Shown: positions 54,306 to 61,838 of the stretch, in pieces
Position numbering within the stretch: position 1 is the first letter of the stretch
Layout of the letters: the number at the start of each line of letters is the position of its first letter
NCBI RefSeq assembly: GCF_003967035.1
Contig: NZ_AP018560.1
Location: 2,713,501 to 2,777,500 of the forward strand
Reading direction: 5' to 3'
DNA from: Aerosticca soli
Lineage (GTDB): Bacteria > Pseudomonadota > Gammaproteobacteria > Xanthomonadales > Rhodanobacteraceae
Length of the DNA stretch: 64,000 bases
Program-made: the position numbers and the translations under genes
The notes under the pieces: generated by a model
What the model was told of the DNA's origin: nothing
The model's input: the letters and a program-made list of their open reading frames with translations, nothing else
Database searches by the model: none

Positions 54306-55556
54306 ATGTCCACTCCAGCCCCCGCCGCGGCCACGCCGGCCGCCACGCCCCCCAAGAGCCGCCGCGGCTTGTTGCTGCGCCTGCTCGCCATCGTCGTGCT
54401 CCTGGCCCTGATCGGCTGGGTGCTGTGGTACTTCCTCGACGGCCGCTGGTACGAGGAGACCGACGACGCCTATGTCGGCGGCAACATCGTGCAGGTGACG
54501 CCGCAGATCGCCGGCACGGTGACCCGCATCGTCGCCGACGACGGCGACCGCGTGCATGCCGGCGACACCCTGGTCCTGCTCGACGCCAGCGATACCGAGG
54601 TGGCCCTGGGCGAGGCCGAGGCGGCCCTGGCCGGCACGGTGCGACGGGTGCGCGGCCTGTATTCCACCGCCTCCGGTGCCGCGGCCGAGGTCGCCGCCCG
54701 CCAGGTCGCGGTGGAGAAGGCCCGCGCCGATTTCGAACGCCGCCGCGACCTGGCCAAGTCTGGCGCCATCTCCGGCGAGGAACTGGCCCACACCCGCGAC
54801 GAACTCACCGCCGCCGAGAACGCCCTGATCGCCGCCAAGCAGCAATACACCACCAGCAAGGTGCTGATCGACGACACCGTGGTCGGCTCGCACCCGGACG
54901 TGCGCTCGGCCGCGGCGCGGGTGCGTGCGGCCTATCTCGACCGCCAGCGCGCCACCGTGGTCGCGCCGGTGGACGGCTACGTCGCCCGGCGCAGCGTGCA
55001 GCTCGGCCAGCGCGTGGCGCCGGGGCAGGCGCTGATGGCGGTGGTGCCGCTGCACGAGGTGTGGGTGGATGCCAATTTCAAGGAAACCCAGCTCACCCAC
55101 ATGCGCATCGGCCAGCCGGTCGAGGTGACTGCCGACCTCTACGGCGGCGACGTGGTCTACAAGGCCCGGATCGAGAGTCTGGGCGTGGGCACCGGCAGCG
55201 CCTTTTCGCTGTTGCCGGCGCAGAACGCCACCGGCAACTGGATCAAGATCGTGCAGCGCGTGCCGGTGCGTGTGACCTTCACCGATCCCAGGCAGCTGGA
55301 CGAACACCCGCTGCGCATCGGCCTGTCGACAGTGACCCGGGTCAGCCTGCATGACCGCAGCGGTCCCCTGCTGTCCGCCCAGCCGCCGGCCCAGCCGCGC
55401 TACGACACCGAGGTCTATGCCCGTGAGCTGGCCGAAGCCGACGCCCTGATCGCACGGATCATCCACGCCAACATGGCCGGCAACGCACGCGACGACGACA
55501 CGCAGCCGGCGCCCGACGACCCGAACCCCGGCCGGCACAAGGCCAAGGCCGGCTAA
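54306..55556 (+). CDS. emrA: EmrA-type membrane fusion protein (HlyD family)
   Basis: The 416-residue periplasmic adaptor has one N-terminal helix (LLLRLLAIVVLLALIGWVLW). A lipoyl half starts with TDDAYVGGNIVQVTPQIAGT, and a long coiled-coil hairpin (about 95-210) is followed by the second lipoyl half VVAPVDGYVARRSVQLGQRV and the beta-barrel WVDANFKETQLTHMRIGQPV, all typical of EmrA. It bridges EmrB and the outer-membrane factor. It sits 136 bases after the OMF gene, with no strong terminator seen between them. Confidence 0.94.
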   Translation: MSTPAPAAATPAATPPKSRRGLLLRLLAIVVLLALIGWVLWYFLDGRWYEETDDAYVGGNIVQVTPQIAGTVTRIVADDGDRVHAGDTLVLLDASDTEVALGEAEAALAGTVRRVRGLYSTASGAAAEVAARQVAVEKARADFERRRDLAKSGAISGEELAHTRDELTAAENALIAAKQQYTTSKVLIDDTVVGSHPDVRSAAARVRAAYLDRQRATVVAPVDGYVARRSVQLGQRVAPGQALMAVVPLHEVWVDANFKETQLTHMRIGQPVEVTADLYGGDVVYKARIESLGVGTGSAFSLLPAQNATGNWIKIVQRVPVRVTFTDPRQLDEHPLRIGLSTVTRVSLHDRSGPLLSAQPPAQPRYDTEVYARELAEADALIARIIHANMAGNARDDDTQPAPDDPNPGRHKAKAG

Positions 55557-55640
55557 GGCCGCGCAAGGCGCCCTTTCCTCCCACGCCGGCACCGCCGGCG
55601 CTGGCCGGGCCTGGCGCCCGGCCAGTCATCACGAGCAGCC

Positions 55641-57164
55641 ATGAGCACGAGTTTCCGTCCACCGAATCTGGCGCTGACCACGATCGGTCTGTCGCTGGCG
55701 ACCTTCATGCAGGTGCTGGACACCACCATCGCCAACGTGTCGCTGCCGACCATCGCCGGCAATCTCGGCGTGAGCGTGAACCAGAGCACCTGGGTGATCA
55801 CCTCCTTCGCGGTGAGCAACGCGATCGCGCTGCCGCTGACCGGCTTCCTCACCCGTCGCTTCGGCGAGGTCAAGCTGTTCGTGTGGGCGACCATGCTGTT
55901 CTCGCTGGCATCCTTCCTGTGCGGCGTCGCGCAGAGCATGAATCTGCTGATCGGCTTCCGCGCGCTGCAGGGCGCGGTGGCCGGGCCGATGTACCCGATC
56001 ACCCAGGCCCTGCTGATCTCGGTCTATCCGCCTTCGCGGCGCGCGATGGCGCTGTCGCTGCTGTCGATGGTCACCGTGGTCGCGCCGATCGCCGGCCCCA
56101 TCCTCGGTGGCTGGATCACCGACAACTATTCTTGGCCGTGGATCTTCTTCATCAACGTGCCGATCGGCATTTTCGCCAGCACGGTGGTGGCCAACCAGAT
56201 GCGTGGCCGCGCCGATCCGACCTCACGGCCGCGGATGGACTACGTCGGCCTGATCACGCTGATCGTCGGCGTGGGCGCGCTGCAGATCGTGCTCGACAAG
56301 GGCAACGACGAGGACTGGTTCAACTCGCACTTCATCGTGGTGACCACGATCGTCGCCGCGATCGGCCTGGCGATCTTCCTGATCTGGGAGCTCACCGACG
56401 AACACCCGATCGTGGACTTGAAGCTGTTCCGCCACCACAACTTCCGCTACGGCACGCTGGCACTGGTGCTGTCCTACGCCTCGTTCTTCTCGATCGGCCT
56501 GCTGGTGCCGCAGTGGCTGCAGCGCAACTTGGGCTACACCTCGACCTGGGCCGGCCTGGCGGCGGCGCCGATCGGCGTGATGCCGGTGCTGCTCACCTTC
56601 ATGGTCGGCAAATACGCCATGCGCATGGACCTGCGCCTGCTCGCGTCGGCCGCCTTCCTGGTGATGAGCCTGACGTGTTTCATGCGCTCGGATTTCTATC
56701 TCGACATCGACTTCAAGCACGTCGCCCTGGTGCAGCTGTTCCAGGGCCTGGGCGTGGCGTTGTTCTTCATGCCGGTGATCACCATCCTGCTGTCGGATCT
56801 GCAGAACAACGAAATCGCCGCCGGCAGCGGCCTGGCCACCTTCCTACGCACGCTGGCGGCGAGTTTCTCCGCCTCGCTCACCACCTACATGTGGGAACGC
56901 CGCGCGGTGGTGCACCATGCGCAGCTCACCGAGCACATCAGCCCGTACGACCCCATCGCCAACGACTGGGTGCAGCAGCTCGGCGGCGGCGAAAAGGCCT
57001 ATGCCTCGATCAACCAGATGATCACCCAGCAGGGATACCAGATCTCGTTCAACGAGGTGTTCCACGTGCTCGGCTGGATCTTCCTCAGCCTGATCCTGGT
57101 GATCTGGCTGACCCGGCCGCCGTTCGGCGCCAAGGGCGGCGCCGAAGCCAGCGGCGGCCATTGA
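55641..57164 (+). CDS. emrB: EmrB-type MFS drug:proton antiporter (DHA2, 14 helices)
   Basis: The 507-residue inner-membrane transporter has the DHA2 signature MQVLDTTIANVSLPTIAGNL, followed by QSTWVITSFAVSNAIALPLT, GFRALQGAVAGPMYPI and motif C-like VTVVAPIAGPILGGWITDNY, and then FFINVPIGIFAS. Fourteen predicted helices match EmrB/QacA. With EmrA and the outer-membrane lipoprotein it forms a complete tripartite pump; hydrophobic drugs and uncouplers are the usual family cargo. A strong terminator follows at 57175-57211. Confidence 0.95.
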   Translation: MSTSFRPPNLALTTIGLSLATFMQVLDTTIANVSLPTIAGNLGVSVNQSTWVITSFAVSNAIALPLTGFLTRRFGEVKLFVWATMLFSLASFLCGVAQSMNLLIGFRALQGAVAGPMYPITQALLISVYPPSRRAMALSLLSMVTVVAPIAGPILGGWITDNYSWPWIFFINVPIGIFASTVVANQMRGRADPTSRPRMDYVGLITLIVGVGALQIVLDKGNDEDWFNSHFIVVTTIVAAIGLAIFLIWELTDEHPIVDLKLFRHHNFRYGTLALVLSYASFFSIGLLVPQWLQRNLGYTSTWAGLAAAPIGVMPVLLTFMVGKYAMRMDLRLLASAAFLVMSLTCFMRSDFYLDIDFKHVALVQLFQGLGVALFFMPVITILLSDLQNNEIAAGSGLATFLRTLAASFSASLTTYMWERRAVVHHAQLTEHISPYDPIANDWVQQLGGGEKAYASINQMITQQGYQISFNEVFHVLGWIFLSLILVIWLTRPPFGAKGGAEASGGH

Positions 57165-57174
57165 GGCCGACATG

Positions 57175-57211
57175 GCCGCCCGCATGCCACGCGGGCGGCG
57201 CGAGTTTTTTT
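57175..57211 (+). terminator. Rho-independent terminator of the emr operon
   Basis: GCCGCCCGC (57175-57183) and GCGGGCGGC (57191-57199) form a perfect 9-bp stem with a 7-base loop, followed after five bases by seven T residues. Its T-run overlaps the last codon of the convergent pagL-like gene. Confidence 0.88.
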
Positions 57212-57731
57212 AGAACGCGAAAGTCACCCCGACCAGCCCCATCGTCTCGCCGCGGTTGGGGCCGCTCAGGCTGCCGTTGGAAATGTGCCGGATCGCGGCC
57301 ATGAAATGGCTGGCCTGCCAACCGAGAGTGCTGACGAACTGGTAATGGCTGGAAAGGGCCATGGTCGTGTGGTTGGTGCCGGCGACCTGGAAACTGAAGA
57401 AGAACGGCCGGTACCAGTCGTGCTCATCGCCGTAGCTGAAGCGCGCGCCGGCGGCGAGCAGCGCCACCGAGGAACGGGTGCCGTATTTGTCGTCGCGATA
57501 CTTGGCGATGTCGCGGCCGTCGATCCAGCCGGCCGTGATGTCCGGGGCCCAGCTGAAGCGCTGGCCGAGCGCGTGTTCGGGAAACACCGCCTCGACGAAC
57601 GCGGCATTGGTGCCGTGCGAATCCATGTAGCTGCGAGCGCCTTCGATCGTGACCTGAGTGGTCGCGGCGGCCGGCATGCTGGCGGCGAGCAGGCCAAGGG
57701 CCCCGAGCCTGCGCAGAAGCGATGAAGTCAT
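57210..57731 (-). CDS. pagL: PagL-like lipid A 3-O-deacylase (acyloxyacyl hydrolase)
   Basis: The 173-residue protein has a signal peptide (LGLLAASMPAAA) and an eight-stranded outer-membrane barrel. Near the C-terminus RHISNGSLSGPNRGETMG supplies H149, S151 and E162, matching the His-Ser-Glu active site of Pseudomonas PagL. PagL removes the 3-O-linked acyl chain from lipid A, reducing endotoxin signalling and altering permeability. TATGAT at 57804-57799 on the minus strand may be its -10, but no good -35 is seen. Convergent with emrB. Confidence 0.85.
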   Translation of the reverse strand: MTSSLLRRLGALGLLAASMPAAATTQVTIEGARSYMDSHGTNAAFVEAVFPEHALGQRFSWAPDITAGWIDGRDIAKYRDDKYGTRSSVALLAAGARFSYGDEHDWYRPFFFSFQVAGTNHTTMALSSHYQFVSTLGWQASHFMAAIRHISNGSLSGPNRGETMGLVGVTFAF

Positions 57732-57903
57732 GAGGAAAACCCTTATCAGCGGTGGGGAAAAAACGGCCGGAGCTTAGCGCCGGCGACGTGGAGAGTTCAT
57801 CATAGCCCGCAAGCCCGCCCACTTAAGTCCCCGCGCCCTTGAATACGGCCCTGGCGGGGGCATATCGCAAGCGATCCTTCGGTCTTTTTTTGGAGTTTTT
57901 TGC

Positions 57904-58821
57904 ATGTCCCTCGACGAGGCCACCCGCGAACGCATCCGCTCCCTGCTCGAAACCCACCGTGTCGTGCTGTTCATGAAAGGCACGCGCCAGCAGCCGATGT
58001 GCGGCTTCTCCGCCGCCGTGGTGCAGGTGCTCGACGAGGTGCTGCCCGACTACCACACGGTGAACGTGCTCGAGGACCCGGCCTTGCGCGAAGGCATCAA
58101 GCGCTACGGCGACTGGCCGACCATCCCGCAGCTCTACGTGGAGGGCGAACTCGTCGGCGGCGCCGACATCGTGCGCCAGCTCTATGCCAGCGGCGAGCTG
58201 CACGCCCTGTTCGGGCTGGCGCCGCCGGACCGCACGCCGCCGACCATCACCATCACCGACCGCGCCGCCCAGGCCATCCGCGAAGGTACGCGCGAGGCCG
58301 ATGGCATGGCGCTGCATCTGTCCATCGACACCAACCGTCAGGCCCGCTTCGAGCTCGCCCCGGCCGGCGAGTACGACATCGTCACGGTGAGCAACGGCAT
58401 CGAGGTGCATCTGGATCCGGGCAGCGCGCGGCGGGCGCAGGGCATCGTCATCGACTGGGTCTCCACGCTCGGCGGCGAGGGCCTGTCGCTGAGTTTCCCC
58501 GGGGCGCTGCGCTCGCTCGACGTGCAGGAATTGGCCCGTCGCCTGGCGGAGGGCGGGCTCACCCTGATCGACGTGCGGCCCGCCGAAGGCCGCGCGCAGG
58601 CCGCACCGCTGCCGCAGGCTCGCGTGCTGGAAGAGGAAGGCTACGCCGCGCTCGCCGGCCTGCCCAAGGACACCCCGCTCGCCTTCATCTGTCACCACGG
58701 CATCTCCAGCCGCGCCGTGGCCGAACGCTTCGTCGCCCACGGCTTCAGCGAGGTCTACAACGTCGAAGGCGGCATGGACGCCTGGGCGCGGGAGATCGAT
58801 CCGTCGGTGCCTCGCTACTGA
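57904..58821 (+). CDS. Grx4-type monothiol glutaredoxin fused to A-type-like and rhodanese domains
   Basis: The 305-residue three-domain protein starts with a monothiol glutaredoxin (about 1-107) with CGFS at 33-36, WPTIPQLYVEGELVGG and the iron-sulfur/glutathione site expected of Grx4/GrxD. Residues about 113-200 read like an IscA/HesB A-type domain (ITITDRAAQAIREG, HLDPGSARRAQGIVIDWVST) but contain no cysteine, so cluster binding by the usual triad is impossible. Residues about 205-305 are a rhodanese with ICHHGISSR (C263) and VEGGMDAWAREID. It may couple cluster transfer or sensing with sulfane sulfur. GGAG in a T-rich leader precedes ATG 57904. Confidence 0.88.
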   Translation: MSLDEATRERIRSLLETHRVVLFMKGTRQQPMCGFSAAVVQVLDEVLPDYHTVNVLEDPALREGIKRYGDWPTIPQLYVEGELVGGADIVRQLYASGELHALFGLAPPDRTPPTITITDRAAQAIREGTREADGMALHLSIDTNRQARFELAPAGEYDIVTVSNGIEVHLDPGSARRAQGIVIDWVSTLGGEGLSLSFPGALRSLDVQELARRLAEGGLTLIDVRPAEGRAQAAPLPQARVLEEEGYAALAGLPKDTPLAFICHHGISSRAVAERFVAHGFSEVYNVEGGMDAWAREIDPSVPRY

Positions 58822-58838
58822 AAAGGCGGGGCCGCGTC

Positions 58839-59501
58839 GTGGCTGCACCGCGATCGCGCCGAAGCGGATGGTTGCCGGCCTGGTGCCTGCTGATCGCCGC
58901 CACACCGCCCGCGGCGACCACGGTCTATCAATGCACCGATGCCGCCGGCGCGGTGAGCTACCAGGATGTCCCCTGCCCGCCGTCGGCGCGCTCGAAACGG
59001 CTGTCCTTGCCGGACGCGGGCCCTTCCAGCGCCTTGCCTGCACCGGCGACGGACACGCCGCTCGCCCGGCCCGCACCTTCGCCGGCGCCGGCCGCCGCGG
59101 AACCGCCGCCACCCCTGCTGGCGCTGTTCCGCTGCGTACGCGCCACCGACGGCGGAACCTACCTCAGCCAGAACGGACAGCCGGCGCCCTACCAGGCACC
59201 GCTCGGCATGCTCGGCCGCTTCGGCGCCCCGCTCTCTCAAGTCTACGGGCCCGACCACGGCGCCGCCGGCATGTCGGCGCCCGAAGCCAACCGCGGCCGG
59301 GTCACCGCCGCGCTGGTCGCCAATTACTACGTCTGGGTGCAGGACCGCTGCGAAGCCTTGAGCCCGGCCGAAACCTGCGCGGCCCTCGCGGACGCCTACG
59401 CCGAGGTGGAGCGCAAGCTGCAGCGCGCCTTCGACAGCCAGAAGCCGCCGCTCGAGGCGCGCGAGCGCACCTTGCTCGAACAGCTGCGCGCCTGCCGCTA
59501 A
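58839..59501 (+). CDS. Exported DUF4124-domain protein
   Basis: From GTG 58839 (AAAGGCGGGG upstream) the 220-residue protein has a hydrophobic signal (AWCLLIAATPPAATT). A DUF4124 domain follows, VYQCTDAAGAVSYQDVPCP, with a disulfide-type cysteine pair. A Pro/Ala-rich linker leads to a C-terminal domain with cysteines in LFRCVRATDGGTYLSQNG, DRCEALSPAETCAAL and LRACR. This layout is frequent in small Xanthomonadales envelope proteins; the function is unknown. No in-frame ATG exists near the start. It is 17 bases downstream of the glutaredoxin fusion, so it is possibly co-transcribed. Confidence 0.8.
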   Translation: MAAPRSRRSGWLPAWCLLIAATPPAATTVYQCTDAAGAVSYQDVPCPPSARSKRLSLPDAGPSSALPAPATDTPLARPAPSPAPAAAEPPPPLLALFRCVRATDGGTYLSQNGQPAPYQAPLGMLGRFGAPLSQVYGPDHGAAGMSAPEANRGRVTAALVANYYVWVQDRCEALSPAETCAALADAYAEVERKLQRAFDSQKPPLEARERTLLEQLRACR

Positions 59502-59505
59502 AGCC

Positions 59506-59522
59506 TGCGCAAGACTTGCGCA
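59506..59522. repeat. 17-bp perfect palindrome after the DUF4124 gene
   Basis: TGCGCAAGACTTGCGCA has 8-base arms around a single central A. It begins 4 bases after the stop codon and has no T-run, so it may be a protein-binding site or a hairpin protecting the 3' end. Confidence 0.6.
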
Positions 59523-59561
59523 AATCAAGGCAAGCGCGCGCCACCCTTGGGGAAATCCGAC

Positions 59562-59607
59562 CTTTCCACAGGCTTGCCACCAGCCTTTCCCCAGTCGCTG
59601 TGGACAA
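59562..59607. other. Two DnaA-box-like 9-mers in the DUF4124/SDR spacer
   Basis: CTTTCCACA (59562-59570, 7 of 9 matches to TTATCCACA) and TTGTCCACA on the minus strand (59607-59599, 8 of 9). Two isolated sites do not make an origin; they could titrate DnaA or be chance. Confidence 0.25.
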
Positions 59608-59633
59608 CTGTCCGCGCTCGTCCGCTTTAAGGC

Positions 59634-60422
59634 TTAGAACCCCAGCGCCAGGAAGCCGCCGTCCACCGCCAGCACCTGGCCGGTGACGTAGGCGGCCGCC
59701 GGCAGGCACAGGAAGGCGATCGCCGCGGCCACTTCCTCCGGCTCGCCGATGCGCTTGAGCGGCGTGCGCTCGAGCACTTCCTCCCGATAGTCGGCGTCGG
59801 CCAACGCCAGTGCCGAGCGCCGGGTGCGGATGTACCAGGGCGCCACCGCGTTGACGCGGATGCCGTCGGCTGCCCATTCCACCGCCAGGTTGCGGGTGAG
59901 CTGGTGCAGCGCGGCCTTGCTCATGCCGTAGGCCGCGCCGGTGCGCACGTGGGTGATGCCGGACACCGAGCCAACGTTGACGATCGCCGCGCCGCCGTGC
60001 GTGGCCAGAAAGGGATGGGCCAGCCGGCACATCTCGAAGGCGGCGAAGGTGTTGAGCTCGAAGATCGCGCGCAGCTCTTCCGGGGCGTAGTCCAGCGCGG
60101 CGCGGGGCTGGTTGCCGCCGGCATTGTTGACCAGGATCGAGGGCGAGAAGCCGAGGTCGGTGATCCAGTCGAACACCGCCAGGCGATCCTCCGCCTCGAC
60201 GAGATCGGCGGCCAGGGCGAGCACTTCGATGGCCGGAAACGCCTCGGCGAGCTCCTGGCGCGTGGTCTCCAGCCCGGCGGCGTCGCGGGCGACCAGCAAG
60301 AGATCCGCGCCGAAGCCGGCCAGCTCGCGGGCGGCGGCGCGGCCGATGCCGTGGCTGGCACCGGTGACGAGCGCGGTGCGGCCGGTAAGCCGCCAGGCAT
60401 CGGAAAGGTGGGCCAAGGCCAT
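59634..60422 (-). CDS. SDR-family oxidoreductase (tropinone-reductase-like)
   Basis: The 262-residue NAD(P)-dependent classical short-chain dehydrogenase/reductase has the cofactor motif TGASHGIG at 20-27, NNAG at 99-102, Ser in GSVSG and Y165-x3-K169 in AAYGMSKAALHQL. C-terminal PWYIRTRRSALAL and VTGQVLAVDGGFLALGF fit the family. The substrate is not readable. It is a single gene with its own promoter and a palindromic operator candidate at 60431-60447. Confidence 0.92.
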   Translation of the reverse strand: MALAHLSDAWRLTGRTALVTGASHGIGRAAARELAGFGADLLLVARDAAGLETTRQELAEAFPAIEVLALAADLVEAEDRLAVFDWITDLGFSPSILVNNAGGNQPRAALDYAPEELRAIFELNTFAAFEMCRLAHPFLATHGGAAIVNVGSVSGITHVRTGAAYGMSKAALHQLTRNLAVEWAADGIRVNAVAPWYIRTRRSALALADADYREEVLERTPLKRIGEPEEVAAAIAFLCLPAAAYVTGQVLAVDGGFLALGF

Positions 60423-60430
60423 GCCCTCGA

Positions 60431-60447
60431 GGCTTGAGTCTCAAGCC
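60431..60447. promoter_or_regulatory. 17-bp perfect palindrome at the SDR transcription start (operator candidate)
   Basis: GGCTTGAGTCTCAAGCC has 8-base arms around one central base, lies 8 bases upstream of the SDR ATG and overlaps the predicted transcription start. It is placed like a repressor site; no dedicated regulator gene is adjacent. Confidence 0.55.
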
Positions 60448-60450
60448 TGC

Positions 60451-60478
60451 ATCATAGCCTTGCCAGGACGCTTGTCCT
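60451..60478 (-). promoter_or_regulatory. Promoter of the SDR gene
   Basis: On the minus strand AGGACA (60478-60473, 4 of 6) and TATGAT (60456-60451, 5 of 6) are separated by 16 bases, placing the start of transcription near 60444. Confidence 0.5.
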
Positions 60479-60525
60479 GCACCGCGATACCGGGCGACAC
60501 TCGCAGCTTGCACACTGCCGCCGCG

Positions 60526-60738
60526 ATGAAAGCCGCCCTTCTGCCCTTCGGATGGCTCCTGCTCGGCGCCTGCACCGGCAAACCGCCGGCACCGCAGGCG
60601 CAGCCGGCCGTCCCGGCCAGCACCCGCCCGCCCTGGGCGGCGCTACGGGCCGACGAGCAGCGCGCCCGCGCCGTCCGCCAGACCCTGGAGCACCAGCAGG
60701 CGGCCGAGCGCCAGCGCATCGACGAGGACACCCCATGA
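60526..60738 (+). CDS. Small predicted lipoprotein
   Basis: The 70-residue protein begins with a lipoprotein signal, MKAALLPFGWLLLGACTG, with the lipobox cysteine at residue 16. It continues with a Pro/Ala-rich linker and an Arg/Glu/Gln-rich, probably helical tail (LEHQQAAERQRIDED). I do not recognise it. Its stop overlaps the next ATG as ATGA, which supports real translation and coupling to the oxidoreductase. No ribosome site is obvious before ATG 60526. Confidence 0.65.
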   Translation: MKAALLPFGWLLLGACTGKPPAPQAQPAVPASTRPPWAALRADEQRARAVRQTLEHQQAAERQRIDEDTP

Positions 60739-61790
60739 ACACGCCATCTTGCCCCGTACGCACCGGCCTGATCGGCTACGGCACCGCCGGCCGCTACTTC
60801 CATGCGCCGCTGATCCAGGCCGAGCCGCGGCTTGCGCTGGTCGCGGTGGCGAGCAGCCGCCGCGAGGAGATCGCCCGCGACCTGCCCGGTGTCGCGGCCG
60901 TGGCCGAGCCCGAGGCGCTGATCGACGATCCGGCGATCGCGCTGGTGGTGATCGCCAGCCCCAACGCCAGCCATTTTCCGCTGGCCAGGCGTGCGCTCGA
61001 GGCCGGCAAGCACGTGGTGGTGGACAAGCCGATCACCGTGCAGGTGGCCGAGGCCGACGCGCTGATCGCCCTGGCCAGACGGCAGGAGCGGCTCCTCAGC
61101 GTGTTCCAGAACCGGCGCTGGGACAGCGGTTTTCTCACCCTGCGCGCCCTGCTCGAGGAAGACCGGCTGGGCGAAGTGATGCGCTACGAGGCGCGCTTCG
61201 ACCGTTTCCGCCCGCAGCCCAAGAGCGGCTGGCGCGAGGCGCCGCAAGCGCCCGGCGCTGGGGTGCTGTATGACCTCGGCGCGCATCTGATCGACCAGGC
61301 GCTGCTCCTGTTCGGCCGGCCCGAGGCGGTGAGCGCCGACGTGTTCGTGCAGCGCGCGCAGGCCCAGGTGCCCGATGCTTTCGAGCTCGACCTGTATTAC
61401 GGCCGTCGCCGGGTGCTGCTCGGCGTCTCCTCGCTGATCGCCGGACCCGGTCCGCAACTGGCCGTGCACGGCGAGCGCGCCAGCTTCCTGCGCGACGGCC
61501 TGGACGGTCAGGAGGCCGCGCTGCGCGCCGGCCGCCGCCCCGGCATGCCCGGCTGGGGCGAGGAACCGCCCGCGCATCGCGCGCGGCTGATCGACGGCGA
61601 CGGCCGCGAAACGCCGCTGGTCAACGCGCGCGGCAGCTACGAGAGCTACTACCGCGGCATCGCCGCGGCGTTGCTCGACGGCGCGCCGCCGCCGGTGCGC
61701 GCCGAGCAGGCCCGCGACGCGCTCGCTCTGATCGAGCTTGCCCAGCGCAGCGCCGCCGAAGGCCGCCGCCTGCGCTGGGCGGCCGACTGA
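60735..61790 (+). CDS. Gfo/Idh/MocA-family oxidoreductase
   Basis: This 351-residue NAD(P)-dependent dehydrogenase has the nucleotide fold GLIGYGTAGRYFHAPLI near the N-terminus, IASPNASHFPLARRALEAGK and the catalytic EKP-equivalent VVDKPITV (Asp-Lys-Pro). The C-terminal half contains GVLYDLGAHLIDQALLLFG, typical of YdgJ/YhhX-like members. Sugars, inositols or related polyols are the usual substrates. It overlaps the small lipoprotein by 4 bases and is followed by an ABC ATPase 48 bases later. Confidence 0.93.
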   Translation: MNTPSCPVRTGLIGYGTAGRYFHAPLIQAEPRLALVAVASSRREEIARDLPGVAAVAEPEALIDDPAIALVVIASPNASHFPLARRALEAGKHVVVDKPITVQVAEADALIALARRQERLLSVFQNRRWDSGFLTLRALLEEDRLGEVMRYEARFDRFRPQPKSGWREAPQAPGAGVLYDLGAHLIDQALLLFGRPEAVSADVFVQRAQAQVPDAFELDLYYGRRRVLLGVSSLIAGPGPQLAVHGERASFLRDGLDGQEAALRAGRRPGMPGWGEEPPAHRARLIDGDGRETPLVNARGSYESYYRGIAAALLDGAPPPVRAEQARDALALIELAQRSAAEGRRLRWAAD

Positions 61791-61838
61791 ACCGCCGAAC
61801 AGCCCTTTTCCCCCGAACCCGAAGACTTGACGACGAGC

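Noticed and set aside
59562-59607. Chromosomal origin of replication
   Set aside because: Only two imperfect DnaA-like boxes are present, with no dnaA, dnaN, gidA or AT-rich unwinding region.
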